NCBI RefSeq assembly: GCF_015207395.1
Contig: NZ_JADEWX010000010.1
Coordinates: forward strand, 1-64,000
Reading direction: 5' to 3'
Length of the DNA stretch: 64,000 nucleotides
Origin: Nodosilinea sp. LEGE 07088
GTDB lineage: Bacteria; Cyanobacteriota; Cyanobacteriia; Phormidesmidales; Phormidesmidaceae
The translations under genes were made by a program, and so were the position numbers. The notes beneath the pieces are model-generated. The model did not search any database. It was not told where the DNA came from and saw only the letters and a program-made list of their open reading frames with translations. Of this stretch, positions 14,482 to 23,054 are shown piece after piece (the first letter of the stretch is position 1; the number at the start of each line of letters is the position of its first letter).

Positions 14482-17202
14482 TTACACCGATATGGGAGTA
14501 ACCACCATCAGCTTAAAGAAGAAGAGGGTTAGCCCCACCATAAGGATGAGATGGGGAAGATTTTGGGCTAGAGGACGCCGGGTTGTCCGCAACAGCGGGT
14601 AAACGCTCAACAGCAAGCCTGCGATGAGGGTCACGCCCTGGAGAAAGGCGGCGACATCAGGACTCCACGTGAGCGTGGGAAGCCCTTGACCGCTAAAGCC
14701 AAAGGTGTGAGCCATGACGGGTAAAATTTGCCCGGCTTCGGTGATCGCGGCGGGAATGTAATGGGCCAGGTTAGCCGCCAAGGTAAAGGGCAAGTAGCCA
14801 TAGACCGTCGTCAGATAATCTGGCATATCTCGATCTAGCCAGCGAGCCAGGGTATGGACAGCATAGGTCAGCAGGGCGGGCGCACCCAAGAGCACGGTCA
14901 CCACCGGCAGGCCAATCGCTAAATGGGCCGCATCCACCGGCAGCGGCCCCAGCCCCAGCCAGTCTAAAATCTGCTGGTCGTGGTGCATAAAAACACCGCC
15001 AAACAGCAGCAGTAAGAGGGCGGCTTCGGCCCCAAAGGCTTGATGATTCTCCAACAGATCGGACGCGGGAAAGCGGACATTGACCTGTACTGATCGGTGA
15101 GGACAGGCTTTGAGGCAGGTCATGCACAGCACACAGTCGCGGTTATCTTTGAGCTGGGCCGGATGGGAATAGAGCGGACAGCCATGGGTGGCCTGACCTT
15201 CTGTGGGCAAGGCGTTGGCAAGGGTGACGGGGGTGGCGGGGCTGCCCTTGTAGCAACCAAACGTATGACATTGACTGCCACACACCTGTTGCGTGGAGCG
15301 CACCTCAACGATCGCCAGCTTGGCGAACATGCCATTCATCCCGCCGATGGGGCAGAGATAGCGGCACCAAAGGCGGCGCTCATAAATAAGGCTACCCATC
15401 ACCGCTCCGGCCGCAATAACAATTAGCAACCAGGCGGAAAGATAGGCGGTATGGGGAAGATCCCAGAGATGTTCCCAGAGGTAAATCAGCCCAAACCCGA
15501 CAAATAGAACCCAGGCTCCCCAGCGATTCAGCCATTTCGTGGGCCAGGGTAACAATTCACGGGGCCAAATCCAGAGGGAGACTTTTCGCAACCACTCCCC
15601 CGTGATCATAAACGGGCAGACGCTACACCAAAGCCTTCCTACTAAAGGGAATAGCAGCAGATAGAACGGCCACCACCAGGCCCAGAAAAAGTTGAGGGTC
15701 ATGCTGGCGTCGCGCGTCTGAGGCCCGACCAACCCCATGACGGTGACGGGAATAAACACCAGCATCATGACCAACCAGAATCGCTCTGGCCACCATTGGC
15801 TCAGCAAAAACTGACGCATCCAGGGAAATTGGGTGAGTAAATCGATGCGAAACGCATTTTTGGCCGATTGCACTGACCACAGGACTTGCTCTGGAATGAG
15901 CCTCTGATCGGGGGGCGTCATGGTGACCGCCCGCTTGAGAATGCCCGCCAACTCACTCAGGTTACCGGGATAGGCATAGCTGATCAGCCGCCGGACATCG
16001 CTCTGGTCGAGTTGCAGGGGGGCGCGATCCTGTTCTTGGCAAAATTTTGCGAGAAAGTGTTGCGCAAAATCAGGGATGTCGTCTTTGCGTTGAGACAGAT
16101 TAAAGAGCTTAATCGTCTGGGTTTTAGCCTCTACCAGCGTCAGTTTTTGGGGACTGGCTAGCATCAGCCGCACCCACGATTTGACGGCGGGCGGCGGGGT
16201 ATCAACGAGCTGGAGCTCGGCTGATGGGGCGGGGTTGCGGGTAAAGGTGCCCGTTTTGAGATAGGCGGTCAGGCGATCGCGATCGCGACGGGTCAGCAGA
16301 TGGGCGTTATCGATTAACAACGTGCCGCGCTCCAGCAGTTCGAGGACACCCGGTGCGCCGTCTTCACACCCAAAAAGCGCCTCGGGTTGTACCACGCCAG
16401 CGGCATCTCGCGGCAGTTGCACACAGTCCAGTTCGGCAAACGGCTGATTGCTCACACCAGACTGGCTGTGAATGTAACCCGCCCAAAACGTTTTGCCCGT
16501 CCCCGAACCGGCCTGAAACACGATCGCCTCTAGGGTAGTCACCGCTGTTTCCACCTGTTGAGCGAGCTTACGCCCCGCTTTACTCTGACCCATTAGCGGC
16601 GGCTCGCCCGCAAGGGGACGCAGGTAGCGCTGGAGTCCTTGGGTGCGGATTTGTTCCCAGGCAATCCGCTGGGCAAACTGGGCCACATCTTGAGCCAGCA
16701 GGCGATTAATGGGTGTTTGAATATCCGGATTCTGAAGAATCAGGCGTTCCAGGTCGTCCCGCCGGAGAAACCAAATTTCACTGCTGGTCAGCGCGATCGC
16801 ACTCGCCTGATACGGGGTGGTGGCTGTGGCGGCGACCAGCGGCACATAGCCAAATAAGTCACCTGCACTGCGATAGCAGATGTGGGTGCGGCCTACAGGT
16901 GACTGACGATAAATTTCAACGCTGCCCCATTTCAATAAATAAAGCCCGATCGCGGCTTGTTCCTGGTGATAAATATCAGTGCCAGGTGCCACTGTTAGCC
17001 GGTGTAGAGAAGCCGCGATCGCCACTAGGCTCTCGTCTGGCAGCACCCCCCAGATCCGATGGAAGCTCAGCCAGTCACTGCGCTCTTTGAGGGTTTTAGG
17101 TTCAGCGAGGGCCGTTGCGGGCAGCTCACGGCCTAAGGGCGTGGATGAGAGTGGAGCAGCCGCCAATAGTGGATCAGAAGGGCTGATTGAATCGGACGTC
17201 AT
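14482..17202 (-). CDS. CRP-like sensor, AAA+ domain and NapH/NosR-type polyferredoxin in one membrane protein
   Basis: 906 residues in three parts. Residues ~45-170 are a cyclic-nucleotide-binding/CRP fold (LYLLKWGSVEIYRQ; SAGDLFGYVPLV). Residues ~200-450 resemble the AAA+ domain of sigma-54 activators: Walker A GSGTGKTFW at ~232, LFGCEDGAPG where GAFTGA should be, Walker B TLLIDNAH with Asn replacing the usual Glu, and YPGNLSELAGILKR. There is no DNA-binding helix. From ~470 on come membrane helices with cysteine motifs WCSVCPF, WCRYLCPIGG, CGSQCHTFGCY and the 4Fe-4S motif CVLCMTCLKACP, as in NapH/NosR/RdxA. Cyanobacteria lack sigma-54, so this is a membrane electron-transfer protein with a regulatory front end. 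Operon with the 78-residue protein and cysK. Confidence 0.85.
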   Translation of the reverse strand: MTSDSISPSDPLLAAAPLSSTPLGRELPATALAEPKTLKERSDWLSFHRIWGVLPDESLVAIAASLHRLTVAPGTDIYHQEQAAIGLYLLKWGSVEIYRQSPVGRTHICYRSAGDLFGYVPLVAATATTPYQASAIALTSSEIWFLRRDDLERLILQNPDIQTPINRLLAQDVAQFAQRIAWEQIRTQGLQRYLRPLAGEPPLMGQSKAGRKLAQQVETAVTTLEAIVFQAGSGTGKTFWAGYIHSQSGVSNQPFAELDCVQLPRDAAGVVQPEALFGCEDGAPGVLELLERGTLLIDNAHLLTRRDRDRLTAYLKTGTFTRNPAPSAELQLVDTPPPAVKSWVRLMLASPQKLTLVEAKTQTIKLFNLSQRKDDIPDFAQHFLAKFCQEQDRAPLQLDQSDVRRLISYAYPGNLSELAGILKRAVTMTPPDQRLIPEQVLWSVQSAKNAFRIDLLTQFPWMRQFLLSQWWPERFWLVMMLVFIPVTVMGLVGPQTRDASMTLNFFWAWWWPFYLLLFPLVGRLWCSVCPFMITGEWLRKVSLWIWPRELLPWPTKWLNRWGAWVLFVGFGLIYLWEHLWDLPHTAYLSAWLLIVIAAGAVMGSLIYERRLWCRYLCPIGGMNGMFAKLAIVEVRSTQQVCGSQCHTFGCYKGSPATPVTLANALPTEGQATHGCPLYSHPAQLKDNRDCVLCMTCLKACPHRSVQVNVRFPASDLLENHQAFGAEAALLLLLFGGVFMHHDQQILDWLGLGPLPVDAAHLAIGLPVVTVLLGAPALLTYAVHTLARWLDRDMPDYLTTVYGYLPFTLAANLAHYIPAAITEAGQILPVMAHTFGFSGQGLPTLTWSPDVAAFLQGVTLIAGLLLSVYPLLRTTRRPLAQNLPHLILMVGLTLFFFKLMVVTPISV

Positions 17203-17262
17203 ACCGTAAAGTCCCCTCTAGAATTGAGGGTGTGCTAATCGCAATTTACTGACAAAGCTGCC

Positions 17263-17628
17263 ATGTCTCAAGCAAATTCCCCCTTCCCTTCCTATTCTGA
17301 TCAAATCACCCACATCAAGCGCTACACAGGTCAGTTGGCCAAAGAACTGCCTGATGTCATGAAGGCGTTTTATGGACTCAGTCGTAGCTCATCAACGCCG
17401 GGGGCACTGGATACCAAAACCAAGGAACTAATCGCGCTGGCGATTGGGGTGGCCACCCACTGCGACGGTTGCATTGCCTTTCACACTCGGGCGGCGCTGC
17501 AAGCGGGAGCCTCGCGGGAGGAAATCGTCGAAACGCTAGGCGTGACCGTCATGATGGGGGGTGGTCCGTCGCTGATGTATGCGGCTCATGTGATGGAGGC
17601 GATCGAGGAGTTTGAGCAGCAGGGTTAA
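17263..17628 (+). CDS. Carboxymuconolactone decarboxylase family (AhpD-like) protein
   Basis: 121 residues. The HCDGCIAFHTRAALQAGAS motif carries the CxxC...H redox site of AhpD-type alkylhydroperoxidases; FYGLSRSSSTPGALDTKTKELI is typical of the YciW/AhpD-like subgroup. Such proteins reduce peroxides through the Cys pair, though the true substrate of stand-alone members is often unknown. The gene is divergent from the fusion gene (60 bases between starts), so the two may share a promoter region. Membership of a redox or sulfur-stress response fits the neighbours. Confidence 0.9.
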   Translation: MSQANSPFPSYSDQITHIKRYTGQLAKELPDVMKAFYGLSRSSSTPGALDTKTKELIALAIGVATHCDGCIAFHTRAALQAGASREEIVETLGVTVMMGGGPSLMYAAHVMEAIEEFEQQG

Positions 17629-17650
17629 CAGCGCGAGTTGCCCTAGAGCA

Positions 17651-17995
17651 TTAGCCCAGTTCACCGATGAGCTGGGTCAGGCGATCTAGGGTGGCGGAGA
17701 TGCGATCGCGCGACGTATTCTCCAACCCCATCGCCACCAGCAACAGCCCCAACTCCAGGGCATCCTCTACATTGAACATCAGCTCTAGCGCCTCAGCCGC
17801 AGCGAGCACTCCCGGCAAGGTTTGCGGGTCTTGAACGGTCAGATCAACAGATATTGAGGCAGGATTGACCGCTTCTTGCCCTGGTATGGCGCTGAGCTTG
17901 GTCACTTTGTCGCCCTGAACATGCAGACTGGTCGCATTGCTCACGACCGTAATATTCACCGTTTTCAAGGGTCGGGTAATTACTTTAACAGACAT
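17651..17995 (-). CDS. Hypothetical small protein, valine-rich N-terminus
   Basis: 114 residues I cannot assign. The first ~55 residues look like a beta sheet (VKVITRPLKTVNITVVSN; SISVDLTVQDP) and the rest like two helices (LAAAEALELMFNVEDALELG; DRISATLDRLTQLIGELG). It is the last of a minus-strand run after the DUF2202 and radical SAM genes, with about 45 bases to the DUF2202 gene. No signal peptide or cofactor motif is visible. Confidence 0.65.
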   Translation of the reverse strand: MSVKVITRPLKTVNITVVSNATSLHVQGDKVTKLSAIPGQEAVNPASISVDLTVQDPQTLPGVLAAAEALELMFNVEDALELGLLLVAMGLENTSRDRISATLDRLTQLIGELG

Positions 17996-18040
17996 GGTCT
18001 TACTCCTATTTGAGTCAACATCTAAGGTAAAAGTCTCTTT

Positions 18041-18622
18041 CTAGCGATGGCCGCGATGGGCCGATCCCCGTCCGCCGCCCGCCAGACGCCGGGCACAGTG
18101 TTCAAACGCGGGTTTGTGGCGATTTTGAGAAACGTCGCGCAGTTGGCTAAAGGTGTCGCGCAGGTCTGGTTCGGTAACAAATTCGAGAAACTCATCGTAC
18201 ATTTGGACATTAGCGACTTCAGAGGCGATCGCCATCTCGCAAGCCGTGGCCAATGTGCCGGGAGCCTCAACCTGACCGGCGTAGGGGTCGGCGGGAATCG
18301 GTAAGCCGTACTGAGTAAAGAGAGTTTGCCAGCGCCGAGCGTGACGATCTTCTGCCTGAACAATGTTGCTAAAAGGTCTGACCTCTCCGAACTTCTCGAT
18401 GACCACCGTATAAAAGGCTCTGGCTTTGTATTCGTCGTCAAGAGCCGCGAGCATCGCCTGCTGGGTGCGCTCATCGGGCCGGAAACGGGGCGCTACGGGT
18501 ACGATCGGGATGGCACGTTGCTGGCTATTGGACATTGGCAAAAATCCATCGCCAGGATTAAAGTCAGAACTGCCTGACGGCCCGCGCCGAACGCGGCGAC
18601 GATGGTGATGGTGATGTTTCAT
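18041..18622 (-). CDS. DUF2202 ferritin-like protein with a histidine-rich start
   Basis: About 193 residues. Residues ~55-175 form the ferritin-like helical bundle of DUF2202: ALDDEYKARAFYTVVIEKFG, NIVQAEDRHARRW, EMAIASEVANVQMYDEFLEF, QNRHKPAFEHCARRL. The E...E(D)xxH pairs are suitable for a di-iron site. The start is MKHHHHHRRR, a natural five-His run followed by Arg, which may bind metal or nucleic acid. I chose the ATG at 18622 because GGAG lies just upstream. The C-terminus GGGRGSAHRGHR is also basic. Its role could be iron or peroxide handling; no activity is established from sequence. Confidence 0.8.
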   Translation of the reverse strand: MKHHHHHRRRVRRGPSGSSDFNPGDGFLPMSNSQQRAIPIVPVAPRFRPDERTQQAMLAALDDEYKARAFYTVVIEKFGEVRPFSNIVQAEDRHARRWQTLFTQYGLPIPADPYAGQVEAPGTLATACEMAIASEVANVQMYDEFLEFVTEPDLRDTFSQLRDVSQNRHKPAFEHCARRLAGGGRGSAHRGHR

Positions 18623-18716
18623 GGTGGAGTTCTCCAAGGTTAAATTTCTAAAAAGGAGTTCGTGAGGGTTAATGGTCGCTCTCGTTCGAACGTCTGCTGC
18701 CATGTTTTTTCGATCA

Positions 18717-19349
18717 TCAATCAGATAAATGTAGGTGTCCCTGATAGCCCGTCACAATACGACCGCCATCTTTGAGGATGTGTACTTCTATTTGATCACT
18801 GGCCCAGGTAATCCGATCTTTGAGGGCGGGGTTAAAGATATGTACTCGCTGATTTTTAGAAGACACCGGCGACGTCGGCTCATGAATGGCCAGCGATTCC
18901 ACATAGGGGCCATCGACTAAGATGTCTAACTGAGTCAACAAGTGTTGTGAGCCGACCGGAGCAGAGGGGCTTTGAAGTTGCTCTAGTGTGAAGCCAGTAA
19001 ATGACATCACCGTGAGGCCCTGAGCTTTGACCCGGCGAGCAACCTCGGCCAAAGCAGACGCCTGCCAGAACGGTTCGCCGCCCGAAAAGGTCACCCCGGT
19101 ATTGCCAGGGTCGCCCGTAATCCGAGCGACCAGATCATCAATCGATACAATCTGATTGGGTTCAAAAGACCAGGATGCGGTGTTAAAACAGCCTGGACAG
19201 GCCCGCAAACAGCCCTGCACCCACAGCACGGCGCGTGCGCCCGGCCCATTCACCTCAGAGCGATCCACATAGCCCATGATGTTGAGATGATGGGGCGGAA
19301 TTTTAGCCAAAGCTTCAGTGACCTCGGCAGGGGGATTAAAAGATGCCAT
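18717..19349 (-). CDS. Radical SAM activating enzyme (NrdG/PflA-like)
   Basis: About 210 residues. WVQGCLRACPGCFN has the CX3CX2C cluster motif; TFSGGEPFWQ is the SAM-binding GGE motif; VDGPYVESL follows. It resembles anaerobic ribonucleotide reductase activating proteins and related cyanobacterial activases, which install a glycyl radical in a partner. No partner such as NrdD is in this window. The ATG at 19349 has GAGGCGAGGAAA upstream. It starts just inside the end of the nitronate monooxygenase gene region on the same strand, suggesting co-expression. Such an oxygen-sensitive enzyme fits the low-oxygen setting. Confidence 0.8.
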   Translation of the reverse strand: MASFNPPAEVTEALAKIPPHHLNIMGYVDRSEVNGPGARAVLWVQGCLRACPGCFNTASWSFEPNQIVSIDDLVARITGDPGNTGVTFSGGEPFWQASALAEVARRVKAQGLTVMSFTGFTLEQLQSPSAPVGSQHLLTQLDILVDGPYVESLAIHEPTSPVSSKNQRVHIFNPALKDRITWASDQIEVHILKDGGRIVTGYQGHLHLSD

Positions 19350-19368
19350 CGTGGTTTCCTCGCCTCCT

Positions 19369-20469
19369 TTACTCAGCACCGGTTAATTCAGCCATCAGTT
19401 CAGCGACCGGGAGAATTTTCTCTGCTCGACCGGCATGGCTACCGGCAAAAATCAGCCCCGTTTCCACATCCCCCTGAGCCGCACGATCGAGGGCGCGGAG
19501 AATGCAGTAGGTGTCTCGACTATCCCGAAACTTACAGACCTTTAAGCAATTCACTAAACAAGGTTCCTGGAAGTTCGATAGGGCTCCTGCCGCAACTTTT
19601 TCGACAAAGGGATTTCGCAAGGCTCGACCTGGCAATCCCACTGGGCTCGACACAATGACGACATCTTCAGAGGTGGCCTGGAGGTGAAAGTCTTTATAAC
19701 GGCGATCGGCATCACACTCCTCAGTCGTGATGAACCGGGTGCCGATTTGGACGCCGCTGGCCCCCAGCGCGATCGCCCGGTCAATGTCGGCCCGATCCCA
19801 AATGCCTCCCGCCGCGATCAGGGGAATATCTTCCTGAAGTTCGTCGCGCAGGTAAGCAATCAGTTCGGGAATTACCTGGTCAGCCTCAAAGTGAGGGGAG
19901 TCTAAATCCTGCGCCTTAGCGCCCAAATGCCCCCCCGCAGAATTAGGATTTTCGACCACAATGGCATCCGGCAAGCGCCCTTGACGCTGCCATTTCTGAC
20001 AAATAATCTTTGCCGTGCGAGCACTGGAGACGATTGGCAGCAGGGCAACCGTGGGGGCATCAGCGGTATATTCCGGCAGCTTTAGGGGCAACCCCGCCCC
20101 CGAAATCACAAGATTGGCTCCGTGTTGCGCAGCGGTTTTGACCAGAACCTCATAACCGTGAGCGGCCACCATCACATTCACCCCAATGATGCCGTGGGGG
20201 CTGAGGGCACGAGCGGTTTGTAATTCGTCAATCAGGGCGAGGCGATTGGCTTCCAGGAAGGTGTCGTGGCGCTTTTTGGGGCTGGGCTCATGGGGGTCGA
20301 AGTAAGCTGAGCGCATCCCCAACCCCATGGCGGAGATGATGCCAATGCCCCCCGCATTGGCGACGGCTGCGGCCAGCTTGGCTCCAGAAATCCGGATGCC
20401 CATGCCCCCTTGAATGATGGGATGTCGGGTGGTGTATTGACCAATATTTAGTGTCGAAAGGGGTGTCAT
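19369..20469 (-). CDS. Nitronate monooxygenase (NPD-like flavoprotein)
   Basis: 366 residues, TIM-barrel FMN protein. Visible: HPIIQGGMGIRISG at the N-terminus, NPNSAGGHLGAK, IPLIAAGGIWDRADIDRAIA and ALGASGVQIGTRFITTEEC, the FMN phosphate-binding region. The family oxidises propionate-3-nitronate and similar nitronates or acts on unsaturated substrates. The C-terminal cysteines (CLVNCLKVCKFRDSRDTYCI) are characteristic of a subgroup also found in anaerobes. It lies between hemN and the radical SAM gene, on the same strand, with 28 bases to hemN. Confidence 0.88.
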   Translation of the reverse strand: MTPLSTLNIGQYTTRHPIIQGGMGIRISGAKLAAAVANAGGIGIISAMGLGMRSAYFDPHEPSPKKRHDTFLEANRLALIDELQTARALSPHGIIGVNVMVAAHGYEVLVKTAAQHGANLVISGAGLPLKLPEYTADAPTVALLPIVSSARTAKIICQKWQRQGRLPDAIVVENPNSAGGHLGAKAQDLDSPHFEADQVIPELIAYLRDELQEDIPLIAAGGIWDRADIDRAIALGASGVQIGTRFITTEECDADRRYKDFHLQATSEDVVIVSSPVGLPGRALRNPFVEKVAAGALSNFQEPCLVNCLKVCKFRDSRDTYCILRALDRAAQGDVETGLIFAGSHAGRAEKILPVAELMAELTGAE

Positions 20470-20496
20470 AGCGTTGGCTTTGAAATTGAATGCAGG

Positions 20497-21894
20497 TTAG
20501 ACCGATTGAGAAAACTGGCGTTTTTGGGGCTGGCGCAGATAGGTGTCAAAGACCGCCGCCACGTTGCGAATCAGCAAGCGCCCTGCCGGAGTGACTTCGA
20601 TGTGGTTGGGGGTGAGGCGCACCAGACCATCGGCTTCCAGATTTTTCAAAGCCTGCCGTTCGGAGGCAAAGTAGTCGTCGAAATCCTGGTCAAAACTGAG
20701 GTGATATTTGGCCTCGATCACCGCTTTGGATAGTTCAAACTGGCACATCAGCTCCATAATCACGGCTCGCCGCAGAATGTCGTCACGGCTGAGGGTGACG
20801 CCTCGCGCCACGGGCAGTTGATGGGCCGCGATCGCCCGATAAAAGTCCGGTAACCGCTTGTGATTCTGGACGTAAACATCGTGCAGCATACTGATAGCCG
20901 TCATGCCAAAGGCCAGCAGGTCAGACTCGGGTTGGGTAGTATAGCCCTGGAAGTTGCGATGGAGTTGTCCGGCTTTTTGCGCCAGGGTGAGTTCATCCTC
21001 AGGTTTGGCAAAGTGATCCATGCCGATAAATTGGTAGCCGTGGGTGGTGAGTTCATCCATGCTCAGGTGGAAAATGTTGAGTTTTTCCGCTGGGGTGGGG
21101 AGTTGAGTGGGGTCAATATGCTGCCGTTGAATGGGCTTGAGCCAGGGCACATAGGCAAAGTTAAACAGGGCGATGCGGTCTGGATCGAGCGCGATAGTTT
21201 TGCGGATGGTCTCGCGAAAAGTCGCTGCGGTCTGGTAAGGCAACCCGTAAATCAGATCCACATTGATGCTGTCAAAGCCCGCTTCTCGCATCCAGGCCAT
21301 ACCCTGAAATAGCATTTCCTCGGGTTGAATGCGGTTAATAGCCCTCTGCACCTGGGGGTCAAAGTCTTGAATGCCAAAGCTCATGCGATTAAAGCCGATC
21401 TGTTTTAGCCCCAACACATAGTCGCGAGTGAGCTGGCGGGGATTGACCTCAATGGAAATTTCGGCCTCTGCGGAAAACTGGAAATGCTGGACTAGCGCTG
21501 TCCACAGGCGTTCTACCTGCTCTAGGGTGAGATAGTTGGGCGTGCCGCCGCCCCAGTGCATCTGGTTCACGACGCGCCCCTGGGTGAGGGTCGCCACTTG
21601 CTCAATATTCTGAATGAGAGCGTTGAGGTAGGGCTCTGATGCCTCGTGGTGCTGAGTGATGATGGTGTTGCAGCCACAAAAGTAGCAAGCAGTTTCACAA
21701 AAAGGAATATGGCAATACAGGGAGAGCGGCGTTTGCTGGTAGTTACCGATCGCGATCGCTGCCTCCAAATCCGCCACCCGGAACCCGTCCGTGAGTTCTG
21801 TGGCGGGGGGATAGCTGGTGTATCGGGGTAGCGGCTGGTTGTATTTGTTGAGCAAAGCCGCATCAAACGTCGGTATTGAAGTCAGGGTTGTCAT
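20497..21894 (-). CDS. hemN: Oxygen-independent coproporphyrinogen III dehydrogenase
   Basis: About 465 residues. Radical SAM motif CHIPFCETACYFCGC (CX3CX2CXC, the HemN signature), HWGGGTPNYLT for SAM, and the C-terminal HemN domain (RRAVIMELMCQFEL). It decarboxylates two propionates of coproporphyrinogen III without oxygen, replacing HemF when oxygen is scarce. The start at 21894 (MTTLTSIPTF) matches family length; upstream in-frame codons run into a hairpin. It follows heme oxygenase in the same direction, as in the ho2-hemN low-oxygen cluster of other cyanobacteria, but here an intrinsic terminator separates them. Confidence 0.95.
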   Translation of the reverse strand: MTTLTSIPTFDAALLNKYNQPLPRYTSYPPATELTDGFRVADLEAAIAIGNYQQTPLSLYCHIPFCETACYFCGCNTIITQHHEASEPYLNALIQNIEQVATLTQGRVVNQMHWGGGTPNYLTLEQVERLWTALVQHFQFSAEAEISIEVNPRQLTRDYVLGLKQIGFNRMSFGIQDFDPQVQRAINRIQPEEMLFQGMAWMREAGFDSINVDLIYGLPYQTAATFRETIRKTIALDPDRIALFNFAYVPWLKPIQRQHIDPTQLPTPAEKLNIFHLSMDELTTHGYQFIGMDHFAKPEDELTLAQKAGQLHRNFQGYTTQPESDLLAFGMTAISMLHDVYVQNHKRLPDFYRAIAAHQLPVARGVTLSRDDILRRAVIMELMCQFELSKAVIEAKYHLSFDQDFDDYFASERQALKNLEADGLVRLTPNHIEVTPAGRLLIRNVAAVFDTYLRQPQKRQFSQSV

Positions 21895-21917
21895 ACAGCA
21901 ATCGTCAATTGGGGAGC

Positions 21918-21949
21918 AAAAAAGGGGACGTCCGAGGGTTACCGTCCCC
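21918..21949 (-). terminator. Intrinsic terminator between heme oxygenase and hemN
   Basis: On the minus strand GGGGACG pairs with CGTCCCC (21924-21949) around a 12-base loop, followed by TTTTTT (21923-21918). This is a textbook rho-independent terminator, lying 32 bases after the heme oxygenase stop and 24 bases before the hemN start. It could be a full stop or an attenuator. Confidence 0.85.
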
Positions 21950-21981
21950 ATCGTTCAGAGGAATCGAAAATCAAGAACTTT

Positions 21982-22746
21982 CTACGAAGCGGCTGATTCC
22001 GCCGCCACCAGTTCTACGGAAGTCTGACCCGGTGCCCGTTCCGTACTGCCGGGTTTGTCTTGCCGGGTAATCAAATCAAATACATGCTCGCCAATGGCCG
22101 CTCTGACATCGGGTTCCAGTTCATGAAAGATATCGCGGTTGAGGGCAAAGGCCAGATTAGCCTCCGCGACGATGGCCTGAATGTGCTCGTCCCTAACGGG
22201 CAGTGAATTGAGGGCATCCCGATATCGCTGCTTACACTGGCGGCGGGCTTCCACCGTGGGCAGTTGATCAAACTCATGGAGGCCGGTGCCTTGATCGGGC
22301 GGGAGATCCAGCGCCGACCGGGCAATGTGACGCAAGCTCTGGCCACCGGAGAGGTCACCCATATACCGCACATAGGCATGGGCCACCAGCAGCATCGGGT
22401 TAGTCTGAGATATTTCCTGCAGACGAGCCACATAGTTGCGCCCTGCTAGGGAAATTGCAATGCGATCGCGCCAGTGGTCACCGTAGTAGAAGTGCAGATC
22501 GGCTTCTAACTTGGGGGTGCGCTCCAATTCCGGAAAAAGCATCGGGCTCACCACGGGATGGTGTCGATGGCGCGCCATCTCGGCTTCCAACGTGCGGTAA
22601 ACGTAATAGAGATCGGCCGTGAGCTTACGAAAGGGCTCTCTTTCCACAATGCCCTTGAGAAAGCATTTCATGAAAGCTGTATTTTCAGCCAGCGTGTGAG
22701 ACTGCTGGGTGCCTTCCCGCAGGCACGTTGCTAATGCTTGAGTCAT
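21982..22746 (-). CDS. ho: Heme oxygenase (biliverdin-forming)
   Basis: About 254 residues. The N-terminus REGTQQSHTLAENTAFMKCF holds the proximal heme His; VAHAYVRYMGDLSGGQSLR is the distal helix with the GDLSGGQ motif of all heme oxygenases. The enzyme opens heme to biliverdin, iron and CO with ferredoxin electrons, giving the precursor of phycobilins. The start at 22746 is MTQALATCLR. Pairing with hemN suggests the HO2-type enzyme induced at low oxygen. The promoter region about 170 bases upstream contains the AACTATAT motif shared with the persulfide dioxygenase and other promoters. Confidence 0.95.
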   Translation of the reverse strand: MTQALATCLREGTQQSHTLAENTAFMKCFLKGIVEREPFRKLTADLYYVYRTLEAEMARHRHHPVVSPMLFPELERTPKLEADLHFYYGDHWRDRIAISLAGRNYVARLQEISQTNPMLLVAHAYVRYMGDLSGGQSLRHIARSALDLPPDQGTGLHEFDQLPTVEARRQCKQRYRDALNSLPVRDEHIQAIVAEANLAFALNRDIFHELEPDVRAAIGEHVFDLITRQDKPGSTERAPGQTSVELVAAESAAS

Positions 22747-22913
22747 GGGAAATACCTCGAATATCGATGAATTGGTGAGCGATGACCTGCTCAAGAAACC
22801 AGAACCGTGAATGGGCACTCAAAGTCCCTGGCAATTTAAGGGGCAGCGATACCTGAGGTTGATCGCTTAACGGCCCTGAGCAAAGCGCTTAACAGAATCC
22901 TTCATCACTCTTT

Positions 22914-22934
22914 GTATAACTATATAGCTATTTA
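22914..22934. promoter_or_regulatory. AACTATAT-type candidate operator upstream of heme oxygenase
   Basis: The sequence TATAACTATATAGCTATT includes AACTATAT at 22918-22925 and the palindrome CTATATAG. It is the only AT-rich motif in the region between the flavoprotein gene and heme oxygenase, and it matches the repeats at 10756 and 10799. Confidence 0.45.
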
Positions 22935-23054
22935 GCGAGTTATTTTCGACGTTGCCCAAAATTTACAGTCGTCTGGCAATTAAGGACTGGCCGTCAGTCT
23001 GGATTCAGCTCAGGTGAAAACAGTGAGCGTCAGAATTGCTAAGGAGGTAGCGAT

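Noticed and set aside
14482-17202. Calling the fusion gene a sigma-54-dependent regulator
   Set aside because: GAFTGA loop and DNA-binding helix are missing, Walker B is altered, and cyanobacteria have no sigma-54.
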